A stretch of 64,000 nucleotides of DNA from Beroe forskalii. Lineage: Eukaryota > Ctenophora > Nuda > Beroida > Beroidae. The notes under the pieces are model-generated. The model was not told the origin of the DNA. It searched no databases and saw only the letters and a program-made list of their open reading frames with translations. This document shows, in pieces, positions 1 to 9,667 of this stretch; position 1 is the stretch's first letter; each line of letters starts with the position of its first letter. A program made the position numbers and the translations under genes. The stretch spans positions 248,001 through 312,000 of the forward strand of contig WFMF01000117.1 of the NCBI GenBank assembly GCA_011033025.1, written 5' to 3'.

Positions 1-856
1 ACCCAACTCAAACTCGCTACTGGACTGGAGCACAGGTGGTCTACAACAGATGGTCTAGCTCGGATTTCCGGCAAGAACCTACAAGAGGTACAAGAGGTCC
101 AAGAGGTAGGTACAAATATAAGAGCTAAATGTGGCAAATTTAACAGTTTAGTAACCGATAATGCAGTACACATCTTGCACAAACGTTTCTGAAGTTAAGA
201 CAATAACTCAAAATCTTAAAAATGGTTGTCCCGTGTACGGAAGGGTCTGAACTAATAGCCTAACACGATAACCGAACGTATCAAGTTATTTAAATGTTAT
301 TTTTCTGGGCAATTGTCAGAGCAAAAGTTGCAATTGCCCTATCTGGAGCATACCCTTTTTGAGGTCAAAGCTCCCCCTTAAGATAATTTCAACTCGACGA
401 AAAACAATTCATTTGTTCCAGTAAGCATCCACGTGTGCTGCAACAGCCTCATTTTGATTATCTCGCACTTCCTGGGTCCGTTGATAGCGTGTTTTCTTTG
501 ACAACGAAATTTGTGGTCAGTTTCGTACAGCGGTGCAAAAAATTAGAAATTTGAATCCGCCGTAGAATGGGCTAAGAAAACTTAGTTATCGGTAAAACCC
601 GGTTATCTTAATCCAAAAATGTCTGAAAAAGACGAATATCACATCAAAAAGTCACTCCCGGCAGCCGTTTCTCCAGAAAATTGCAAGTGAAAATCTTTTC
701 CGAACGCACTATTATTCCATCAAATGTGACACTTTCCTGTGCTGGTTAAATCTCTCTGAGAAGCTCATTACCCCCAATATGCTTATTCTGGGGATATTGT
801 AAAATATAATGACCTCCTTATTATGAAAAACAACTCTTCCTAACTTTCATTTTATG
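1..856. other. non-coding stretch, no gene recognised
   Basis: I see no convincing reading frame or repeat boundary here. The only local structure is a 9-bp unit of the form ACAAGAGGT repeated three times around 81-109. Confidence 0.4.
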
Positions 857-1191
857 ACATAAGGGTGTATGTATGTAGTTTGAAGTGTCCACCTGCTAAC
901 ACCTTACCCAAAAGTCCAAAACTGTATTTTTGTGTGATCTTAAGTGGGCAAGTACAAGCACCAAGCATCCTTGTCCCCCGTTTCTGCACACAAGTGAGAT
1001 GGCCTGCCTAATTACCCTAAAGGAATGCCACTCTCTAAACTGGTGGACAGTGATGCTGGTGTTGTTATCCTATTTGAAGGCACATAATGACTTAAAAATG
1101 AAATTAGGAAAATATTTTTACCAATATATGCCTAACAATTTCTATCATCGAGATTTTGGTTTGCAAGTGTTACATACATACACCCTTATGT
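857..1191. mobile_element. candidate MITE with 21-bp terminal inverted repeats
   Basis: Positions 857-877 (beginning ACATAAGGGTG) and 1171-1191 (ending CACCCTTATGT) are perfect 21-bp inverted repeats about 335 bp apart, with no internal coding capacity I can defend. No clear target-site duplication is visible, so it could also be a chance or SINE-associated hairpin. It lies just downstream of the stop codon of the TRF-like gene. Confidence 0.45.
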
Positions 1192-1204
1192 ACAAACCAT
1201 CAAA

Positions 1205-2512
1205 TTAAGGTCGAAGGTGGGGCTTGAACCCACGATCATTCTTCATAATGACTCGCCATTTGTCCTTCAACTGAACATTGCTTTTATGCTTGAGCCCATA
1301 TCTTTGGTCATATCTAATGGACTGCCATTGTCCTTTCCCATGATGTTTCACTGCATCAATTAAGTTTTTAGTTTCCTCTTCTGACCATTTTTTTCTTGGA
1401 ACTTTCTGTTTGGAATCCGGTGGCATTGAAGTTAAAGTTACATCCTCATCACTGCTGTGCCACAAAAGGTCGTCTGGATCAACAACAATTTCTTCAGCAT
1501 CTACTGGGGGTGATCTAGAACGAAGTATTTCTTCCCATGTAGAAGCTTTCTTTGGTTTACTTGGTCCAGGAGGTTGATGGTCTGACAGAGCTGATTTCTC
1601 TTGGCTTTCAGCAAAATCTGTGATCTCCATGGAAGAGGTATCGAATGTTTTGTCATCTGCAGATGCGTTTTCATCACTTGCAAGCATAGACTGGGGTCGG
1701 GTGCTATTGCAATCCTGTATTTCATCTAGATTTTCACTCCTTGGATCCATTTGGGGTGATGTGTTCAGACAATCCTCAATTTCATCTGAATGTTCTCTAC
1801 TTCCAAGCCTTTGAGGCTGTTTGTTATCATCATTTGCTTCTGTATCCTTTGGTTTGCCACACATGTAATGAAAAAATTTAAGCCCAAAGCAAAACACACT
1901 GATAAATTCCTTGTACAAGTCTTGGAAGAAATCTGGCATTTCCTCAATGAATGCATATAAATCTTCTTTAGTTCTAAAGAGTTCCTTGTTGACAAAAAAA
2001 TACTTCTTGAACTTGACATTAGGTTCACAACATTCAATAACACAGCAAATTTGTGTTATGTATTCTGAAAAATATTCATCAGACAGGCTAACAAAATCAA
2101 ACGTTTGGTTGGGAGGGTTTACTTTTAGTTCTACTTGGAAAGTGCGGAGCAGGAAATATTTATTGAAAATGGCTTTACTTGCCATGAAATCAGAGTATGT
2201 TGGGTGATTACTATCACCTTGAAAAGTTTCAAACAATCCATCCAGATATTGGAATGTTTCACTTTCCAGAGTACAAAACTCTTCAATATCATTTTCATCA
2301 TTGATATTTTCTGTTGTTTCAACTACTCTCTTCAAAATCTCATGGAGTTGAAGGCGCTTCTTCAAAAGAAATGGAGCTTCTTGCATTGTTAATGACGAAA
2401 CCTCTTCATCAATTTCACTAGAAACACACTTTGCTCCTTGATGGTCACGGTTAGACAGCCTAACCAAATACTGGAAACATAACAAATCAATCCTATTGCA
2501 TTTCTTGTCCAT
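1205..2512 (-). CDS. TRF1/TRF2-like telomere repeat-binding protein, single exon
   Basis: A 435-residue open frame. Residues 374-423 form one Myb/telobox domain: tryptophans W376, W396 and W419 are spaced as in a Myb repeat, and the third helix reads VQLKDKWR (413-420), close to the VMLKDRWRTM of animal TRF1/TRF2, which read double-stranded TTAGGG. Residues about 5-215 are helical, with an LCFQYLVRL start and a TLESETF block that I read as a diverged TRFH dimerisation domain. This part is inference. Residues 220-373 are an acidic, Ser/Pro-rich linker with a 20-residue duplication (SDEIEDCLNTSPQ near 242, LDEIQDCNSTRPQ near 262). The ATG at 2512 is the first after an in-frame TAG. TRF order is TRFH, linker, C-terminal Myb, and the length fits that family. 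Vertebrate TRF genes have many introns and this has none, so it may be a retrocopy. The last codons overlap a tRNA-like sequence (see next entry). Confidence 0.65.
   Translation of the reverse strand: MDKKCNRIDLLCFQYLVRLSNRDHQGAKCVSSEIDEEVSSLTMQEAPFLLKKRLQLHEILKRVVETTENINDENDIEEFCTLESETFQYLDGLFETFQGDSNHPTYSDFMASKAIFNKYFLLRTFQVELKVNPPNQTFDFVSLSDEYFSEYITQICCVIECCEPNVKFKKYFFVNKELFRTKEDLYAFIEEMPDFFQDLYKEFISVFCFGLKFFHYMCGKPKDTEANDDNKQPQRLGSREHSDEIEDCLNTSPQMDPRSENLDEIQDCNSTRPQSMLASDENASADDKTFDTSSMEITDFAESQEKSALSDHQPPGPSKPKKASTWEEILRSRSPPVDAEEIVVDPDDLLWHSSDEDVTLTSMPPDSKQKVPRKKWSEEETKNLIDAVKHHGKGQWQSIRYDQRYGLKHKSNVQLKDKWRVIMKNDRGFKPHLRP
1209..1237 (-). repeat. tRNA-derived (SINE-like) T-arm at the gene's 3' end
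   Basis: On the minus strand 1217-1233 reads GTGGGTTCAAGCCCCAC, a perfect T-stem/T-loop with a Pol III B-box (GGTTCAAGCCC), preceded by GATC and followed by an acceptor-like tail. Anticodon and D-arms are missing, so this is a 5'-truncated tRNA-derived piece, not a tRNA gene. It supplies the last residues of the TRF-like frame (about R427-P435). Confidence 0.6.
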
Positions 2513-2660
2513 ATTTATGGACTTCTATTCACATCTGACACAAAAGAAGTTCAGATACTCAGATAATAAATAAGGTGTAAAATGCAATCAAAATTCTCTT
2601 CCCAGATGCAAAATATCAAATACATATAAATCTGGAAAATCATTTTTCTTATAAAAAAAA
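2513..2660. other. 5' flank of the TRF-like gene
   Basis: AT-rich leader of the minus-strand gene. An in-frame TAG lies four codons upstream of the ATG. A pyrimidine-rich stretch ending TTTTGTGTCAG, about 25 bases upstream of the ATG, could be the acceptor of a 5'-UTR intron, but nothing shows that it is used. No clear TATA box is assigned. Confidence 0.3.
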
Positions 2661-2693
2661 TATCACCACCAAAACCGTTGGACGGTTGGTCTA
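2661..2693. repeat. left half of a 64-bp palindromic target site
   Basis: The 31 bases at 2661-2691 are the exact reverse complement of 6535-6565. With the transposon between them removed and one TA kept, they make one 64-bp perfect palindrome with TA at its centre. Confidence 0.85.
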
Positions 2694-4076
2694 TACTCGG
2701 CGTATTAGTAATTGGCGGATCGAATAGGACATCCGCGCCGGCTCAAAAGTACACTTCGTCACATGACATTGGCCAATCAGAGGGCAGTATCAGACGCTGG
2801 ACAGCAACTCAGCCGTTCTCAGAGATGATAATCCTTTCGAACGCAGGGATCTATCCGTTGCGCAGATACTCACGAATTGAAGACAGGATAAAAGGACCCC
2901 AAGTATAGTGCTTTCACCTTTGATCGAAGTCTAAGCTTCAAGAAAAAATATCAGATTTATGAGTCATGCATTAAGCTTGTTTTAACGCTCGACTGTTCCG
3001 TCAAGCAGTACAAATATCCAACGAGACGGAGCTGATCTTCAAAGTATCAGAAATCGTCTCACAGTACTTTTTTCTGTTCCTAGATTTGAGAAACAATTCA
3101 TTGATTTCCAACTTGATGCCCAATTGCATTTGTTCATATACCGTATAGTAATATTTCCTTGTGTTTAAAGAATAATGACGGATCGGACATTGTTGCAGTT
3201 TTATGCAGTAAAATTTGGAGCTGATGTACCTTGTCTACCTTCAAATAGTTTGATCACCGTCTGACATCCAACGAGCAAATTTAAAAAAGCTTGTTTATTA
3301 TTACTTTATTCTCATTAAACTGAGTAATCACATTGTACGCAAGCACAAATAACAACAGAGAGACAAGGTATAGATCAAGGACGATTGGCAGAGCCTATTT
3401 CGTTATCAAATACTATCATTGAATGTGTTGAATCCCGACAATTTGTCTTGATTCTGCTTCACTTACATCGAAATTCGAAAAGCATGTTGAATGCTTTCCC
3501 GCAAAAATTTCACGTTTAAACCATTTCAGATAACCCGACTATCGTCAGGTGAAACAAATATAGCGATCGGCTGATCGTGAACAAAAGTTCTCAACCAAGC
3601 TGCACCACTGAGTGAAAACATAAAGTTTGAATTTGTTTCAGAGCTCTGATTTTCTCCAGCCTTATAGCCCCGATAAAGATATTTCCTTGTGTTTCGATCC
3701 AATTAAAATTTCCTGTAAATGGCACAAGTGCATGGTTTCGGTCGCTAAAACAGTAGCATTTTGGCTTGTTAACATCCCCCAAGCAATTCAAAAGATTTTG
3801 GCAACTCACAATGCGTTGATATGAGCCTGTTGCACACTTGAAACAACATAATTATGATTTCAGGCGACTCGCATGCTACACTCATGGGTGAAGATAAAGC
3901 TCTTGGAGGACTGCCGGTTACAGTTCATCATATCATCTCCGTGGTCCATTTTGTAGCTGATCTGATGAGGTAAGTAAGTTTTAAAATACTCATCTGACCG
4001 AGCAAACGCGAAGCATTGCCTTTATTTATAAACTGTGAGCTTCATTTTTCACATTTCTAACGACTATTGATTGATA

Positions 4077-4502
4077 GCGGTATCCTTAGTAGGACTTGAA
4101 ATTCTAGCTTCCCATCCCTCTAAATTTGTAATTATATCGAGCCTGCAGTATGATTCTTTTGGCTTCATAATTGTAAAATGTAGAAGATCTTGTTGTCCGA
4201 TGAGGTCGAGATCGAAAAAAAATGGATTCCATCGAGTCTCGAACCTATGACCCTCTGCTTTTGAGCCAGTGAGTTTACCACTACACCATCGTAGCTATGG
4301 GCTGAATGTATTTCGATGCATCATATTCACAATTTCATAATTCGAACGAAAATTTTCGAAATTGCAAGATTTTTTCTTTCCTAGGCCAATTCAACTTGCA
4401 AACTCAATACCTACTCAATTTTAGAGTGAAATTACTCTGGTGTACGCCATTTCTCCGGATGGGAAGCTAAAATATTAAGTCGTACTGTCATAAGGATACC
4501 GC
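4077..4502. mobile_element. MITE in left arm of Pal-1
   Basis: Terminal inverted repeats start GCGGTATCCTTA and end TAAGGATACCGC, flanked by TA on both sides, which fits a Tc1/mariner-type MITE. The sequence AGCTTCCCATCC lies just inside both ends in inverted orientation. The core holds a tRNA-like module on the minus strand. Confidence 0.7.
4224..4303 (-). repeat. tRNA-derived SINE-like module
   Basis: On the minus strand, an A-box-like TGGTGTAGTGGTAAAC is followed about 40 bases later by the B-box GGTTCGAGACTC, the spacing of a Pol III tRNA promoter. The anticodon stem does not fold as a standard cloverleaf, so I call it tRNA-derived, not a working tRNA gene. Confidence 0.6.
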
Positions 4503-4632
4503 TACCAATACATAGTCGAGATGATAATATCCTATCGGTGGCTGGTTCTCTTGTTCATCTGATGAGGTAAGTAAGTTACAAAGTAATCTTCTGGTTGAGA
4601 AGCTTTATTTACATTTCTAACGTCTACTGCTA

Positions 4633-5055
4633 GTGGTATATATCTCTATGAAATAAGGGATTGAAATTCTAGCTTCCCATCCGGGGAAATAGCGTACACC
4701 AGAGTTATCCCACTCTAAAATTGAGTAGGTATTGAGTTTGCAAGTTGAATTGGCCTAGGAAAGAAAAAATCTTGCAATTTCGAAAATTTTTGTTCGAATT
4801 ATGAAATTGTGAATATGGTGCATCGAAATACATTCAGCCATGATGGTGTAGTGGTAAACTCACTGGCTCAAAAGCAGAGGGTCATAGGTTCAAGACTCGA
4901 TGGAATTCATTTTTTTTCGATCTCGACGTCATCGGACAACAAGATCTTCTACATTTTACAATTATGAAGCCAAAAGAATCATACTGCAGGCTCGATATAA
5001 ATACAAATTTAGAGGGATGGGAAGCTAGAATTTCAAGTCCTACTAAGGATACCGC
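4633..5055. mobile_element. MITE in right arm of Pal-1 (mirror copy)
   Basis: Its outer end (TAAGGATACCGC, 5044-5055) mirrors the left-arm MITE and TA flanks both ends. The inner end (GTGGTATATATCTC) differs from the left-arm MITE, so the inverted identity stops a few tens of bases short of the inner termini. Confidence 0.6.
4836..4907 (+). repeat. tRNA-derived SINE-like module (mirror copy)
   Basis: A-box-like TGGTGTAGTGGTAAAC at 4843-4858 and B-box GGTTCAAGACTC at 4887-4898. It is the inverted counterpart of 4224-4303. Confidence 0.6.
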
Positions 5056-6447
5056 TATCAATCAATAGTCGTTAGAAATGTGAAAAATGAAGCTCACAGT
5101 TTATAAATAAAGGCAATGCTTCGCGTTTGCTCGGTCAGATGAGTATTTTAAAACTTACTTACCTCATCAGATCAGCTACAAAATGGACCACGGAGATGAT
5201 ATGATGAACTGTAACCGGCAGTCCTCCAAGAGCTTTATCTTCACCCATGAGTGTAGCATGCGAGTCGCCTGAAATCATAATTATGTTGTTTCAAGTGTGC
5301 AACAGGCTCATATCAACGCATTGTGAGTTGCCAAAATCTTTTGAATTGCTTGGGGGATGTTAACAAGCCAAAATGCTACTGTTTTAGCGACCGAAACCAT
5401 GCACTTGTGCCATTTACAGGAAATTTTAATTGGATCGAAACACAAGGAAATATCTTTATCGGGGCTATAAGGCTGGAGAAAATCAGAGCTCTGAAACAAA
5501 TTCAAACTTTATGTTTTCACTCAGTGGTGCAGCTTGGTTGAGAACTTTTGTTCACGATCAGCCGATCGCTATATTTGTTTCACCTGACGATAGTCGGGTT
5601 ACCTTAAATGGTTTAAACTTGAAATTGTTGCGGGAAAGCATTCAACATGCTTTTCGAATTACGATGTAAGTAAAGCAGAATCAAGGCAAATTGTCGGGAT
5701 TCAACACATTCAATGATAGTATTTCTGATAACGAAATAGGCTCTGCCAGCCAATCGCCCAATCTATACCTTGTCTCTCTGTTGTTATTTGTGCCACGTAC
5801 CATGTGATTACTCAGTTTAATGAGAATAAAGTAATGATAAACAAGCTTTTAAATTTGCTCGTTGGATGTCAGACGGTGATCAAACTATTTGAAGGTAGAC
5901 AAGGTACATCAGCTCCAAATTTTTACTGCATAAAACTGCAACAATGTCCAGATCCGTCATTATTCTTTAAACACAAGGAAATATTACTATACGGTATATG
6001 AACAAATGCAAATTGGGCATCAAGTTGGAAATCAATGAATTGCTTCTCAAATCTAGGAACAGTAGTGGTACTGTGAGACGATTTCTGATACTTTGAAGAT
6101 CAGCTCCGTCTCGTTGGATATTTGTACTGCTTGACGGAACAGTCGAGCGTTAAAACAAGCAATGCATGACTCATAAATCTGATATTTTTCGAAGCTTAGA
6201 CTTCGATCAAGGTGAAAGCATTACTTGGGGTCCTTTTTATCCTGTCTTCAATTCGTGAGTACCTCGCAACGGATACGATCGTCCTGCGTTCGAGGATTAT
6301 CTGTCTCTGAGAACGCGCTGAGTTGCGCGCGCGTCCAGCTTCTGATACTGTCCTCTGATTGGCCAATGTAACGTCACGCGCTGGTCACGTGCGAGGCAGC
6401 TCAAAGAGTCACCGAGGAGTCCGCCAATTTCTAATACGCGGAGTATA

Positions 6448-6532
6448 GTAACCCCCCGCTGGTTTGGATGTGATCAGCCCATTTTGTCTCTTTTCTGGTT
6501 CCGTTGTCACATCCAAACCCGCGGGGGGTTAC
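6448..6532. mobile_element. 85-bp micro-foldback element, TA target duplication
   Basis: Begins GTAACCCCCCGC and ends GCGGGGGGTTAC, with TGGTTTGGATGTGA inverted just inside, flanked by TA (6446-6447 and 6533-6534). It sits exactly in the TA duplication made by Pal-1. The small loop has no coding capacity. Confidence 0.75.
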
Positions 6533-6565
6533 TAGACCAACCGTCCAACGGTTTTGGTGGTGATA
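6533..6565. repeat. right half of the 64-bp palindromic target site
   Basis: Reverse complement of 2661-2691, separated from Pal-1 by the 85-bp element at 6448-6532. Confidence 0.85.
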
Positions 6566-6574
6566 TCTTGACAG

Positions 6575-6715
6575 ATGTATGTTTGAACCCATGTTACTTG
6601 CCCAAAGGCAGTTTGGACCCACTTAACTTGCCCTCACGTAGTCCGAACCCACGTTATAAGCCCACACGCAAGTCTAACCCACGTAACTCACCCTGACGAA
6701 GTCCAAAATTACGTT
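6575..6715. repeat. degenerate tandem repeat, about 30-bp unit
   Basis: About five imperfect copies of a unit like CACGTAGTCCGAACCCACGT followed by TATAAGCCCA. No spacers or coding meaning are seen. Confidence 0.7.
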
Positions 6716-6752
6716 ATTCTAACTTGGATTTACTAGAATTGATATATTTCTT

Positions 6753-7075
6753 AATTTCTACAAATCATCCATGTGAACTCACGTGCTGAAATATAGCAAC
6801 CAGATCTAATTTCACGTGCATAAGTCGTATTTGAACTCATTTCAACGTCACCAAGTCGAAAATCCCGTGTAAATATCAATTTCTTCAAATCCCCTAATTT
6901 CTACAAAACGGCCTTGTGAACTCACGTGCTGAAATATAGCAACCAGATCTAATTTCACGTGCAGTAGTCGTATTTAAACTCATTTCAACGTAATCAAGTC
7001 GAAAATTCCGTGTAAATATCAATTTCTTCAAAATCCCTAATTTCTACAAAACGTTCGCGTGAACTCACGTGCTTC
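6753..7075. repeat. 143-bp tandem repeat, about 2.3 copies
   Basis: Units begin AATTTCTACAAA at 6753, 6896 and 7039, an exact 143-bp step. Each carries GTGAACTCACGTGCT. The third unit breaks off after about 37 bases. Confidence 0.85.
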
Positions 7076-7846
7076 ACTATTCCATCGTATATTTCCATCC
7101 CTAGTCACTGCGAGACATGGAGAAACCATTATCAGTTCACTATCGTATCACAGAATAGGACTACAGTACAATTTTTCGTCATAAACGCAATTTCAACCAT
7201 TTTTCATCTCAATTTTTAGAGGCTTCACATGACGACATTTTTCGACCCATCACCTTGAAACTATTTTTATAGCTAAACCTCGAGGTGAAAAAGCAAAATA
7301 TCGACGTAAAACATTATCCGATCAAAACTCTCTGGGTTAGAGATGTTCAAAGTAGTGCAAAATAGCGTTTTATCACAAAATACGTTATTTTAGTGGTTTT
7401 ACGCGATTTTGATGACGTCATCACAGCACCAAAATAGGCTCAAACCAATTTCCCATATAGCCTATTAAGCAATTCCGCCTTAGTAGAACATACTTTGACC
7501 GGTCTCATCTCAAGATACTTGGTACATCTCACTCGTTTCAGTTTTGACCTATAATTTGGAAATCGATTACCTGGCCAGGGCGGGAATAGAAGTCCTAGTC
7601 CAATCTGGCCCAAAATAGCACAATGAAAATGTAAAATTGCTTATTCCTAAATGTAGCGTGTCGAACGTTATTTAAAGTTTTGAAATATTAAAACCAAATC
7701 TTATCTTATATAATTATAAAGTAAAGTCACACGTGAATAATGTTTGTATGTGCCGCCGTACACAATTAAAAATTGAGCTTGCCAAGAAAATATCAAGGGA
7801 AAGATAGGCTAAGCCGGGATAAGCCGGGCTTAGTCGCGCAGTTGCT
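7076..7846. repeat. non-coding; contains a dispersed repeat (about 7208-7375)
   Basis: I see no gene. The stretch from about 7208 to 7375 (around TTTTTATAGCTAAACC and ATTATCCGATCAAAACT) recurs in a badly smoothed form at 16285-16455, so it belongs to a dispersed repeat family of unknown type. Confidence 0.5.
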
Positions 7847-8078
7847 ATGGATACAGATATTCTTTATTATTTAGATGAGAATGGTCTTAGGATCAATCAG
7901 CTCTCGAAATTTACTGACTTTTTACATAATAGCTGTTCCAATACAATCACACTTAGAGAATGTAATGAAGAGGAAATTGAATCAATTATTTCAGAACTGA
8001 AGCTGGACAAGTCCAGTGATATACCAGTGCATGTTATCAAATTCACTGTAGGAATTATTGCACCATATTTAGCCCCTT

Positions 8079-8531
8079 CCCTGACGAGTTGGTCTAGCGT
8101 GGTTCCACGCTAGGGAAGCGGTTGCCAACCGGTTGCAAACTGGTAGTGGAACGGTCCACAACCGCTTCACTAGCGTGGTTCCACGCTACGTAGCGTGGCA
8201 ACTAAGCTACGTAGCGTGGAACCACGGTATGTAGCGTGGTTGATTGCAGTAAAACTACCATGCTACGTAGCGTGTAACCACGCTACGTAGCGTGGCTGAT
8301 AATTAGGGTAATTAACGACGAAAAATGTCAAATATCGCGCACAATCAACCACGCTACATACCGTGGTTCCACGCTACGTAGCATGGTCGCCACGCTACGT
8401 AGCTTAGTCGCCACGCTACGTAGCGTGGAACCACGCTTAGTGAAGCGGTTGTGGACCGTTCCACTACCAGTTCGCAACCGGTTGGCAACCGCTTCCCTAG
8501 CGTGGAACCACGCTAGACCAACTCGTCAGGG
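8079..8531. mobile_element. foldback element built on the palindrome CCACGCTACGTAGCGTGG
   Basis: A 453-bp inverted repeat beginning CCCTGACGAGTTGGTC and ending GACCAACTCGTCAGGG. Arms of about 90 bp match almost perfectly, and the interior repeats CCACGCTACGTAGCGTGG. Flanks show only TT on each side. Removing the element and one TT leaves the LINE frame continuous (APLINKCMDNGYFP), which fixes the insertion boundaries. Non-autonomous; superfamily not assigned. Confidence 0.85.
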
Positions 8532-8700
8532 TTTAATCAATAAATGTATGGACAATGGTTATTTTCCTGATGAATTAAAAACAGGCAAGATAACCCCTAT
8601 TTATAAAAAAGACACTGAAGAGCTGCTTGAAAACTACAGACCAGTGTCTACTTTGCCTATATTTGGAAAAAATTTTGAGAAGGTAATCTACAGTAGACTT

Positions 8701-8990
8701 AGTCTTACATTCTCTGTTTCGGTTCACACAATAGCCCCAGCAAGTGTGATTCCTATGCCCCAGACTTTGTAATAATTGGCTACATGTAGGATTAAACTAT
8801 GGGATAATTGTTGACCATTATACATAATAGTCTATAAACCTTGCCCAGAAAAAGCATATTAACCACCTTAAGGCAACAATTAATTAATTATTCCATCCCA
8901 TATTTGCTCTGATATTGAATAATTCAATGTTTTTGTTAAATGGCATGAAATTTCAATTTTTGTTTTATTCAAATTTTTTGTTTTATTCAA
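8701..8990. mobile_element. about 290-bp insertion in the LINE, unidentified
   Basis: The LINE reading is interrupted between KVIYSRL (to about 8700) and the LEDNNIIYNNQFGF block (from about 8991). The intervening AT-rich DNA has no coding match. I see no clear terminal repeats or duplication, so boundaries are approximate. Confidence 0.5.
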
Positions 8991-9613
8991 TTTCTTGAAG
9001 ATAACAATATAATATACAATAATCAATTTGGTTTTAGAAGGAATCACTCTACAACACATGCTCTAAACCACTCTGTCTCCTATATTGAGCAACAAAGAAG
9101 GTCAAAAAGCACACTATTGGAATATTAATAGATCTCAGCAAAGCATTTGATACATTAGACCACAAAATACTATTATGTAAATTGAATAACTATGGTATTA
9201 AGGGAAATGCACTTAACTTGATTGAGAGCTAGTTATTTGAAGGATTTGATATCATTAAGAGATACTAAAAGGATGATTTTGAGGTTAGATGATGATTTCT
9301 TTTTACTAAAAACACCTAGTCCTGTTAACTTATTATTAAATCTGGCAATAGTAAATACTTGAATATGATACTATCGTGCCTCTTCACGTAGGCATAACAA
9401 TCACTTGAAAAGAACAGAAGGTGCTTTTCAATATTATGGTCCAAAAGTCTGGAATATTTTACCTTATGAAATTAGAAGTATAGGAGAAATTGATAAGTTT
9501 AAGAAATCCTTGAAGACATATTATTTTGAAGATGCATCTTCAAAAATTGATTAAAGTCTTTATGGGTATGGTAGGAATATTCAATTTGGTAAAGATTTAA
9601 GTTAGATATTTTT

Positions 9614-9655
9614 CTTGGGTGCATTTTTGACTTTCTTGGGTGCATTTTTGACTTT
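9614..9655. repeat. 21-bp direct duplication
   Basis: CTTGGGTGCATTTTTGACTTT occurs twice in tandem (9614-9634, 9635-9655), in what is probably the LINE 3' region. Confidence 0.85.
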
Positions 9656-9667
9656 AAACACTTTTGC

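Larger units (their letters stand above)
2694..6445. mobile_element. palindromic TA-inserting transposon, copy 1 (Pal-1)
   Basis: A 3.75-kb foldback element with two inverted arms of about 1.78 kb and a central spacer of about 0.2 kb (roughly 4470-4668). Ends read TACTCGGCGTATTAG and its near complement, with TA on both sides, as for Tc1/mariner-type insertion. The subterminal 60 bp differ between ends: the left begins GGCGGATCGAATAGG, the right (read inward) GGCGGACTCCTCGG. Mirrored 65-72-residue frames in the arms (3591-3824 and 5308-5541) match no domain I know, so I treat the element as non-autonomous. Each arm carries a MITE holding a tRNA-like module. A second copy lies at 42307-46711 in the opposite orientation. 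Confidence 0.85.
7847..9555 (+). mobile_element. LINE relic, Jockey/CR1/L2-like reverse transcriptase
   Basis: Pieces of one non-LTR reverse transcriptase lie in order on the plus strand. At 7847-8078 is the RT N-terminus (EEEIESIISELKLDKSSDIP). At 8532-8700 is the fingers region (TGKITPIYKKDTEELLENYR, then PVSTLPIF). At 8991-9235 are FGFRRNHSTTHA and [13 protein letters not shown], typical RT motifs of this superfamily. At about 9395-9555 is the C-terminal FQYYGPKVWNILPYEI block. The endonuclease domain and the YADD catalytic block are not seen. Stops and a deletion after 9235 show it is dead. Insertions at 8079-8531 and about 8701-8990 split it. The exact clade needs a phylogeny. Confidence 0.85.

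Noticed and set aside
930-1208. 92-residue plus-strand frame
   Set aside because: It starts at a non-ATG codon, crosses the MITE-like inverted repeat and overlaps the 3' end of the TRF-like gene on the other strand.
3591-5541. Mirrored 65-72-residue frames in the palindrome arms as genes
   Set aside because: They overlap on opposite strands, match no domain I know, and exist only because the arms are inverted copies. Used only as markers for arm comparison.
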